The position numbers and the translations under genes are program-made. Shown here piece by piece: positions 1-4,260 of a stretch of 5,380 bases of DNA. Source of the DNA: a candidate division LCP-89 bacterium B3_LCP (GTDB taxonomy: Bacteria > Electryoneota > B3-LCP); assembly GCA_005223185.1 (NCBI GenBank), contig NJBN01000018.1:1-5380 (forward strand), given 5' to 3'. The notes beneath the pieces are model-generated. The model saw only the letters and a program-made list of their open reading frames with translations, was not told the DNA's origin and did not search any database. Every line of letters starts with the position of its first letter. Position 1 is the stretch's first letter.

Positions 1-555
1 CTTGGGCAGGTAGATCGAGGCATTCTCAGGCCAGCGAAGATACTTGTCACGCAACTCAACGAGGTTATTGTACAAAAACTGGTGCATCGGAAATCCGGTT
101 TGGGCCAGATCAATAGCATCAGCAACCACGTCTTCGAAACTCATGGTTCCGTACAACCGCAACGATGTTATCCAGGCATCCGGAGCTGCCGGCACCACCG
201 TGCGCTCTATTCCTTCCGGCAGCTTCCCATCATGGTGCTTGGTAAAGTAGTCCACAGATGCAGCTTGGGGCCAGGGTCCCAAACCGCTAATTGTCTTTAA
301 TTCGTTTTTATCGGCATTAAAGACCATAATTGGTGCCACTCCCGCAAAGCTGACCATTTCGGGTTGGAGCACCCCAAGACAAATTCCTGCTGCCACCCCG
401 GCATCAATGGCATTACCACCGCGTCTCAGGATGTTCATACCCGCTACCGTCGCCAGCGAATGCCCGGTAACAACCATTTCGCAAGTTCCCCGTATAACCG
501 GACGCATGGAAAGCCGCGTCTGCTCATAAAACGAAAAGACCTTGTCATCTGACAT
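1..555 (-). CDS. Gamma-glutamyltransferase-family Ntn-hydrolase, N-terminal 185 residues (runs off left edge)
   Basis: The frame is open from an ATG at 555 to base 1 with no stop, giving 185 residues of a protein that in this family is usually about 530-580 long. The N-terminal large-subunit signature is clear: GHSLATVAGMNILRRGGNAIDAG at residues 31-53 (H32, GGNAID 46-51), then LGVLQPE at 60-66. PAAPDAWITSLRLYGTMSF at 122-140 and the ENGF-like QTGFP at 152-156 are also typical. Family members are self-cleaving hydrolases or transferases of gamma-glutamyl or related amides; the catalytic Thr of the small subunit would lie beyond the left edge. At the place where classical enzymes have an RETAP-like substrate-binding Arg, this protein reads GLGPWPQAAS (91-100), so a substrate other than glutathione is plausible. 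No signal peptide is visible, so a cytoplasmic location is inferred. The start is supported by GAGGAG at 563-568, seven bases upstream. It overlaps the tctC remnant by 11 bases. Confidence 0.88.
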   Translation of the reverse strand, partial: MSDDKVFSFYEQTRLSMRPVIRGTCEMVVTGHSLATVAGMNILRRGGNAIDAGVAAGICLGVLQPEMVSFAGVAPIMVFNADKNELKTISGLGPWPQAASVDYFTKHHDGKLPEGIERTVVPAAPDAWITSLRLYGTMSFEDVVADAIDLAQTGFPMHQFLYNNLVELRDKYLRWPENASIYLPK

Positions 556-562
556 GCTTCTT

Positions 563-568
563 CTCCTC
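563..568 (-). promoter_or_regulatory. Ribosome binding site of the GGT-like gene
   Basis: GAGGAG on the minus strand lies seven bases before the ATG at 555. It decides between that ATG and the second, out-of-frame ATG at 548. The site sits inside the 3' end of the tctC remnant, as expected for neighbouring genes of one operon. Confidence 0.7.
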
Positions 569-621
569 TTGGTTTTGCTCCAATTTCTTTTCAACGGCCC
601 GGATCTGTGCTTCTTGCCGCA

Positions 622-644
622 GGCCGATGGTCTGACCATCGGCC
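622..644. repeat. Perfect 11-bp inverted repeat inside the tctC remnant
   Basis: Arms GGCCGATGGTC (622-632) and GACCATCGGCC (634-644) are exact reverse complements around a single central base. The repeat coincides with codons 73-79 of the tctC remnant (the ADGQTIG stretch), the last part that resembles the family. It has no T-run and does not look like a terminator. It may be chance within a GC-rich conserved motif, or a hairpin that promoted the deletion inferred at this spot. Confidence 0.6.
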
Positions 645-860
645 GGCGCATTTTTGAGTGAGGCCGCCATGACTGCGCCACCGCCGCCGGCCTTGTTTTC
701 CGGGATGATGCGCCAGCCGCGCAGATTCTCCAGTTCTGCGGCGAGAGACCGCGCTTGAGTGTCGGTGCCACCACCCGCGCCGAACCCGATCCAGAGCTTG
801 ATGGGTCCCTTCGGCTGCCATTCGGCCTGGGCGGAACTGACGATAAGCCCAACGGCCATC

Positions 861-911
861 TGTCAGGGCCGACCTGAATATGTCATAAAGCCACCGGTAT
901 GAAGATGCATA
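861..911 (+). repeat. IS left terminal inverted repeat with two internal 20-bp repeats
   Basis: It opens with TGTCAG, then repeat L1 GGCCGACCTGAATATGTCAT (867-886), a 5-base spacer, and repeat L2 CACCGGTATGAAGATGCATA (892-911). The common core is CCGg..TGAa.ATG. Spacing is identical to the right end. By analogy with IS21 these are IstA binding sites. Confidence 0.85.
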
Positions 912-912
912 A

Positions 913-998
913 TTTTCTTCTTTGATTTTTCTTCCAAGTCAGATTTTTTTAATCCATATTCTTCCGTTTTCTTCCCTTAGGCAAAATATTTTCTTCCC
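913..998 (+). repeat. Leader of the IS with five pyrimidine-rich TTCTTC repeats
   Basis: The stretch between the left IS end and the first gene is AT-rich and carries five copies of a (T)TTTCTTCC(C) motif at 913-920, 926-935, 958-965, 967-976 and 989-998, all in the same orientation. The region must hold the promoter of the four-gene operon. The only pair with sensible spacing that I see (TTAGGC at 977-982 and TAAAGA at 1000-1005, 17 bases apart) matches the sigma-70 consensus poorly. The repeats could be regulatory or simply low-complexity sequence. Confidence 0.5.
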
Positions 999-1048
999 AT
1001 AAAGATCGGATTCATCAATAGTTGGCTCCAACTGGAGGTAAACTGTGG

Positions 1049-1597
1049 ATGAAAAAGATAAAGCGAAAAAAGTGCTGTCATTGCAGGTGTCTATTCGTAC
1101 CGGACCCTCGAAATCCGGCCAGACAGAATTATTGCAAAAAGGAACCCTGCAGAAAAACAAGCAAAGCCGCCAGTCAAAGAAAGTGGCTGAGCAAACCGGA
1201 AAACAGAGATTATTTCAAGGGGCCGGAGCATGTTAAGCGGGTTCAGGAATGGAGAAGAGAGAACCCCGGATATTGGAAACGATCAAAGCGGCTGATTGCG
1301 TTACAAGATCCCTTAATCGTCCAAGGTGTTGAAAATACAACGCATAACGATCAAGTTGCCGCATGTGCGTTACAAGATCTCTTAATCGCTCAACCTCCTG
1401 TTATTATAGGGTTAATCTCCAATTTTATCGGATCTGCGTTACAAGATGACATCGCAAACACCCTTCTTCTTATGCAACAATCCGGGCAAGACATTTTATG
1501 TCTTAAACCCCAAAAAGAAGGAGGAAAACATGATTGTCAAATCCCCGATTTTACCCAAACGGGTTCGCAAGGTGCCCAGAAGCTTCAGCTGGATTGA
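1049..1597 (+). CDS. Cys-rich probable zinc-binding protein with three 23-residue repeats, IS accessory gene
   Basis: This 182-residue basic protein has no function known to me. Residues 9-36 hold a Cys cluster, CCHC at 9-12 with C14, C29 and C34, spaced like a zinc ribbon (CxxC, 16 residues, CxxxxC). A highly basic aromatic stretch follows (about 36-84: QRKWLSKPENRDYFKGPEHV, then RRENPGYWKRSK). Both suggest nucleic-acid binding. From about residue 84 there are three tandem 23-residue units each opening with ALQD (ALQDPLIVQ, ALQDLLIAQ, ALQDDIANT). Similar proteins, from memory, lie next to IS21-like transposases in Desulfobacterota and Planctomycetes. I chose ATG 1049 with GGAGG at 1034-1038; a TTG at 1022 in the same frame is possible but would place that site inside the gene. 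The last 22 codons overlap the next gene in another frame. A role in target choice or in regulating istAB is speculation. Confidence 0.72.
   Translation: MKKIKRKKCCHCRCLFVPDPRNPARQNYCKKEPCRKTSKAASQRKWLSKPENRDYFKGPEHVKRVQEWRRENPGYWKRSKRLIALQDPLIVQGVENTTHNDQVAACALQDLLIAQPPVIIGLISNFIGSALQDDIANTLLLMQQSGQDILCLKPQKEGGKHDCQIPDFTQTGSQGAQKLQLD
1298..1454 (+). repeat. Three direct repeats with an exact 69-bp period
   Basis: GCGTTACAAGAT begins at 1298, 1367 and 1436, exactly 69 bases apart each time. Copies one and two share 21 of 22 bases (1298-1319 and 1367-1388, ending CTTAATCG); the third diverges after the first 12. The rest of each 69-bp unit has drifted strongly. Because 69 is 23 codons, the repeats stay in frame and produce the ALQD units of the accessory protein. 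Confidence 0.85.
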
Positions 1598-1892
1598 TCA
1601 CCGGCTGATCCGAGACCGGCATATTGACTTGTGCAGTCATAGCCAGGCCGCTTTGTATCTGTTTTTGGTCTGTGCGGCTGATGAGAAAGGGTTAAGCTAT
1701 TACGGCGATGGGTCTATTATGGCAAAACTGGGTATGGATCCGCACACCCTGGAGGCGGCCAGATCCGGCTTGATCCAAAACAGTCTGATTGCCTGGCAAA
1801 AGCCCATCTATCAGGTTCTCAGCCTCGAACCGCAGGAGAGCCGAACCGGATCAATGATGCGCCTTAAAGACATCCTGGGAGGTGCAAAATGA
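1530..1892 (+). CDS. Small winged-helix-like protein, IS accessory gene
   Basis: This 120-residue protein starts at ATG 1530, preceded by a strong AAGGAGG at 1518-1524 with five bases of spacing. An in-frame ATG at 1446 lacks such a site and would lie deep in the previous gene. After a basic N-terminus (KRVRKVPRSF at 10-19) comes WIDHRLIRDRHID (21-33), then a predicted helical set: SHSQAALYLFLVCAADEKG (36-54), YGDGSIMAKLGM (58-69) and DPHTLEAARSGLIQ (70-83), with a short beta-like wing IAWQKPIYQVLSL (87-99). This pattern resembles winged helix-turn-helix domains of DnaD or replication-protein type, in which SIMAKLGM and DPHTLEAARSGLI would be the two HTH helices. The stop overlaps the istA start (ATGA, 1889-1892), pointing to translational coupling. 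I infer a DNA-binding partner or regulator of transposition; no specific function is known to me. Confidence 0.75.
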   Translation: MIVKSPILPKRVRKVPRSFSWIDHRLIRDRHIDLCSHSQAALYLFLVCAADEKGLSYYGDGSIMAKLGMDPHTLEAARSGLIQNSLIAWQKPIYQVLSLEPQESRTGSMMRLKDILGGAK

Positions 1893-3361
1893 TCGATTAC
1901 GAAACCTATGCGCAAATCAGAAACTGTTTTACCCGAGACGGACTCAACTACAGCCAAATCGCAGATGAACTGAGCCTTGATCATCGAACCGTGGCTAAAT
2001 GGGCCGACGAAAAACGATACCTGCCCAGAAGATCAGCAGCACACAAAAGCAAACTGGACCCTTTTAAAAACGATATTGCGCAGATGCTTGAGAAACATGC
2101 CTTTACGGCAAGGCAGATTTTTCAACGCATACGGGACAACGGGTTTGACGGCGGCATCACCATTGTAACCGATTATGTTCGTAAGATCCGGCCCCCAAAA
2201 ACAACGCCATATTTAAAACTGGTCTTTGCTCCGGGTGAATGTGCCCAGGTGGACTGGGGATCATACGGCAATGTACGCGTGGGATCGACCAGCCGCCGGT
2301 TAAGTTTTTTTGTGATGGTGTTATGCCACAGCCGCATGATGTATGTTGAGTTCACCGTCTCCCAGACCATGGAGCATTTTTTAGGATGTCATCAGAATGC
2401 GTTTCATTTTTTTGGCTCGGTTCCTCAAAAGATCATGGTGGATAATCTCAAATCGGCTGTTTTGAAAAGAACCATCGGCAAAGCGCCGGTGTTTAATCCC
2501 CGGTATATGGATTTTTCAGACCATTACGGATTTGCGATTGCCCCCTGCAATGTGGGCAAAGGCAATGAAAAAGGTGTGGTTGAAAATGCGGTAGGATACG
2601 TCAAAAAGAATCTGTTAAATGGTCTGGACATCTCTGATTTTAAAATCATGAAACCGATAGCGAAAAACTGGATAGATACAATTGCCAATGTCAGGAACCA
2701 TGGTGAAACCGGTAAAAGGCCGGTTGATATGTTTGCCGAAGAGAAACAGAGTCTGCAATCGCTTCCGGCAGAACCGTATGACATTGGTGTGGTTGAACAG
2801 GCCCGGGCATCAAGGCAGTTCAGGGTGACCATTGATACCAACCGTTACAGCGTACCTGCCCAACTGGCCGGTGTCGGACTGACGGTCAAGCGGTATCCGG
2901 ACCGGTTCTGTTTTTATCATGAGAATAAACTGGTTGCCCGGCATGTCAGAAGCTTTGACCGCCGCAGAGACTTTGAACACCCGGATCATCCCAAGATACT
3001 GTTAGCGCAAAGAAAAAAAGCACTGGATCAAAAGATATTCATGCGGTTTTTGGATTTATCCGACAACGCACAGGAGTATTACCGGCAGTTGGAACAGTGC
3101 CGGATGAACCCGTTCCATCATATCCGCCAGATCGTAGCGCTATCGGAAATCTATCCCAAAGAACAGGTTGCACGGGCTATTGAAGATGCGTTTTATTTTA
3201 AAGCATTTTCCTGCGATTATATCGCCAATCTTTTGGAGCAGCGTTCCCATCATGTTAAAGCGCACAGAGCGCTTCACCTGACCCGGAGCAGTGATCTTCT
3301 GGATTTAACCATCAACAAACCGGATCTGTCGATTTACGACATAGGGGGTACAAATGAGTGA
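1889..3361 (+). CDS. istA: IS21-family transposase IstA
   Basis: The 490-residue protein is a DDE/RNase H-fold transposase that cuts and joins the element's DNA. An N-terminal HTH is seen at about 17-41 (GLNYSQIADELSLDHRTVAK, then WADEK), which should help bind the terminal repeats. The catalytic triad is visible: D122 in AQVDWGSYG, D185 in IMVDNLKSAV and E232 in KGVVENAVGYVKK. GNEKGVVE just before and in the E motif is typical of IS21. The C-terminal part (from about 300, FRVTIDTNRYSVPAQLAG) is the beta-barrel domain of Mu/IS21 transposases. Length is at the upper end of the usual 390-510 residues. The start is set by GGGAGG at 1877-1882, six bases upstream. The ATG overlaps the previous stop by four bases, and the stop lies eight bases into istB. 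The gene appears intact. Confidence 0.96.
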   Translation: MIDYETYAQIRNCFTRDGLNYSQIADELSLDHRTVAKWADEKRYLPRRSAAHKSKLDPFKNDIAQMLEKHAFTARQIFQRIRDNGFDGGITIVTDYVRKIRPPKTTPYLKLVFAPGECAQVDWGSYGNVRVGSTSRRLSFFVMVLCHSRMMYVEFTVSQTMEHFLGCHQNAFHFFGSVPQKIMVDNLKSAVLKRTIGKAPVFNPRYMDFSDHYGFAIAPCNVGKGNEKGVVENAVGYVKKNLLNGLDISDFKIMKPIAKNWIDTIANVRNHGETGKRPVDMFAEEKQSLQSLPAEPYDIGVVEQARASRQFRVTIDTNRYSVPAQLAGVGLTVKRYPDRFCFYHENKLVARHVRSFDRRRDFEHPDHPKILLAQRKKALDQKIFMRFLDLSDNAQEYYRQLEQCRMNPFHHIRQIVALSEIYPKEQVARAIEDAFYFKAFSCDYIANLLEQRSHHVKAHRALHLTRSSDLLDLTINKPDLSIYDIGGTNE

Positions 3362-4085
3362 TATCACTGAGCACCTGACATATTTAAAACTTGCCTATAT
3401 CCGTGAAAACTACGAAGCCGTCGGAAAAACAGCAGCTCGTAAACAATGGGATCATATCCAATATTTATCCGAACTGGTTAGACAAGAGTCCAACCTGCGC
3501 AAGGACAGAAGCATCCAGCGCCGGATCCGATTGGCAAAGTTCCCGGTCATCAAAACCCTGGATCAATTTGACTGGCCCTGGCCCAAAAAGATAAACCAGG
3601 CTCAAGTAAAAAATCTGTTTCGCCTCAAGTTCATTGAGGAAAAAAGCAATGTTGTTTTTATCGGTTCGGTTGGCGTTGGAAAGACCCATATCGCTACGGC
3701 GTTGGGATATCAGGCCTGCTTGAAGAACAACACGGTGTTGTTTGCTTCAGCCATTGATGCCGTCAATAATCTGATTGCAGCACAGCATGCAGGGCAGCTT
3801 AAACAGGAATTAAAAAAATACCTCAAGCCCTCATTGCTGGTTTTGGATGAACTCGGATATTTGCCTATTGATAAAAACGGAGCCGATTTACTGTTCCAAA
3901 TCATCAGTGAACGATATGAACGAGGCTCCATAATCATCACCACCAACCGGGTGTTCAAAGACTGGCCGCAGATCTTCAACAATGACAGCACACTGACATC
4001 AGCCTTGCTGGATCGACTGCTGCATCATACGGAAGCCGTTGTTATCGAAGGTAACAGCTACCGGATGAGAAAAATAAAAGAGTGA
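3354..4085 (+). CDS. istB: IS21-family helper ATPase IstB
   Basis: The 243-residue protein is an AAA+ ATPase related to DnaC and DnaA. In IS21 elements it assembles on target DNA and stimulates IstA-mediated insertion. The N-terminal helical region (1-95: HLTYLKLAYIRENYEAVGKT, then FDWPWPKKINQAQV) is typical of IstB. Walker A GSVGVGKTH lies at 104-112, Walker B LLVLDELGYLP at 161-171, sensor-1 IIITTNRVFKDWPQIF at 193-208, and SALLDRLLHHTEAVVIEG at 216-233 carries the arginine-finger region. Length is normal for the family (about 240-260). The start overlaps istA by eight bases and has AGGGGG at 3343-3348, five bases upstream, so translation is probably coupled. It is the last gene of the IS operon and is followed at once by a terminator. 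Confidence 0.96.
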   Translation: MSDITEHLTYLKLAYIRENYEAVGKTAARKQWDHIQYLSELVRQESNLRKDRSIQRRIRLAKFPVIKTLDQFDWPWPKKINQAQVKNLFRLKFIEEKSNVVFIGSVGVGKTHIATALGYQACLKNNTVLFASAIDAVNNLIAAQHAGQLKQELKKYLKPSLLVLDELGYLPIDKNGADLLFQIISERYERGSIIITTNRVFKDWPQIFNNDSTLTSALLDRLLHHTEAVVIEGNSYRMRKIKE

Positions 4086-4092
4086 ACACTGC

Positions 4093-4134
4093 CGGGTCAG
4101 CCGGTTGATAAAATGCCCGGCTGACCCGCTTTTT
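4093..4134 (+). terminator. Rho-independent terminator of the IS operon
   Basis: A perfect 12-bp stem (4093-4104 with 4117-4128, core GGGTCAGCCGG) closes a 12-base loop and is followed by C and five Ts (4130-4134). It begins eight bases after the istB stop and lies inside the right end of the element. It would stop operon transcripts before they reach the terminal repeat and the flanking DNA. Confidence 0.88.
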
Positions 4135-4136
4135 AT

Positions 4137-4187
4137 CAAACATTTTCAAACCGGTCGTTTGATGACATTTTCACGCCGGTGCTAACA
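4137..4187 (-). repeat. IS right terminal inverted repeat with two internal 20-bp repeats
   Basis: Read on the minus strand inward from 4187 it starts TGTTAG. Repeat R1 CACCGGCGTGAAAATGTCAT (4181-4162) follows, then a 5-base spacer and repeat R2 GACCGGTTTGAAAATGTTTG (4156-4137). Thirty-seven of the 51 positions match the left end, with the best conservation in TGAA.ATGTCAT and ACCGG. Confidence 0.85.
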
Positions 4188-4251
4188 CTCGGTGCGGACC
4201 CGCTTGCCGGGTGGTGTGTGGGCTGGGGGAGAAAACCCCCGGCTACCCGAT
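4188..4251 (+). ncRNA. Group II intron 3' remnant (partial domain V and domain VI)
   Basis: CTCGGT (4188-4193) pairs with GCCGGG (4206-4211); GCG (4194-4196) pairs with CGC (4201-4203) around loop GACC, with a two-base bulge TT at 4204-4205. That is the shape of domain V. A second hairpin follows, with GGGGG (4225-4229) pairing with CCCCC (4236-4240). It ends CTACCCGAT at 4243-4251, with a candidate branch-point A at 4245 seven bases from a 3' end AT. GGTGGTGTG followed by CTACCCGATT is a pattern I recognise from bacterial group II introns. The 5' strand of domain V, including most of the catalytic AGC triad, and everything upstream (maturase, domains I-IV) are missing. They are replaced by the IS end, so this remnant cannot splice. 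Confidence 0.62.
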
Positions 4252-4260
4252 TATCTTTCC

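Larger units (their letters stand above)
545..860 (-). pseudogene. Truncated TctC/Bug-family periplasmic solute-binding protein gene
   Basis: Reading from an ATG at 859, the 104-residue frame begins with the tail of a signal peptide (AVGLIVSSAQA, likely cut before EW at 13-14). It then shows the Bug-family N-lobe: PIKLWIGFGAGGGTDTQAR at 19-37 and IIPENKAGGGGAVMAASLKNAPADGQTIG at 51-79. Intact proteins of the tripartite tricarboxylate transporter family are about 320 residues, capture carboxylates in the periplasm and pass them to TctAB. Here both ends are damaged. The signal peptide lacks its basic start, and the frame hits TGA at 863-865 just inside the IS, so the 5' end was removed at the IS boundary. 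After residue 79-80 the sequence changes to an unrelated charged tail (RQEAQIRAVEKKLEQNQEEK, then KHVR). That tail may come from another gene joined in frame by deletion. The product could not fold as a complete binding protein. Confidence 0.8.
861..4187 (+). mobile_element. IS21-family insertion sequence with two extra genes upstream of istAB
   Basis: The element is bounded by TGTCAG at 861 and CTAACA ending at 4187. The outer 51 bases of the two ends match at 37 positions as an inverted repeat. Each end holds two copies of a 20-bp motif, the arrangement known for IS21 transposase binding sites. Inside are istA and istB with the overlapping organisation typical of the family, followed by a terminator. 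At 3327 bp it is longer than the usual 2-2.6 kb because of two additional plus-strand genes ahead of istA. All four reading frames and both ends look intact, so it may be active. IS21 elements usually make 4-8 bp target duplications. None is seen here: the flanks end GGCCATC on the left and begin CTCGGTG on the right. The left boundary coincides with loss of tctC sequence and the right one with loss of intron sequence. Confidence 0.9.

Noticed and set aside
44-552. Plus-strand open frames of 62-72 codons across 44-552
   Set aside because: They lie antisense to the GGT-like gene, whose family motifs are unmistakable; none has a ribosome site or recognisable protein.
622-644. Palindrome as a transcription terminator
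   Set aside because: No T-run follows on either strand and it sits within a conserved coding motif.
977-1005. TTAGGC-17-TAAAGA as a sigma-70 promoter
   Set aside because: Spacing is right but only two and three consensus positions match; not reported as a promoter.
939-1160. Minus-strand open frame of 73 codons
   Set aside because: It is antisense to the IS leader and the start of the Cys-rich gene and shows no family features; a shadow frame.
1045-1236. Plus-strand GTG-started frame of 63 codons (begins MDEKDKAKKV)
   Set aside because: It is well placed after GGAGG at 1034-1038, but the overlapping frame from ATG 1049 contains the Cys cluster, the ALQD repeats and the family resemblance; this one is low-complexity K/Q/S sequence.
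2524-2841. Minus-strand 105-codon frame inside istA
   Set aside because: It is antisense to the catalytic region of istA; no independent support.
3465-3991. Minus-strand frames of 74 and 93 codons inside istB
   Set aside because: They are antisense shadows of an intact AAA+ gene.
4188-4251. Back-to-back hairpins after the IS as a terminator or attachment site
   Set aside because: There is no T-run after the hairpins on the plus strand, and the domain V/VI-like folds with the CTACCCGATT ending fit a group II intron end better.
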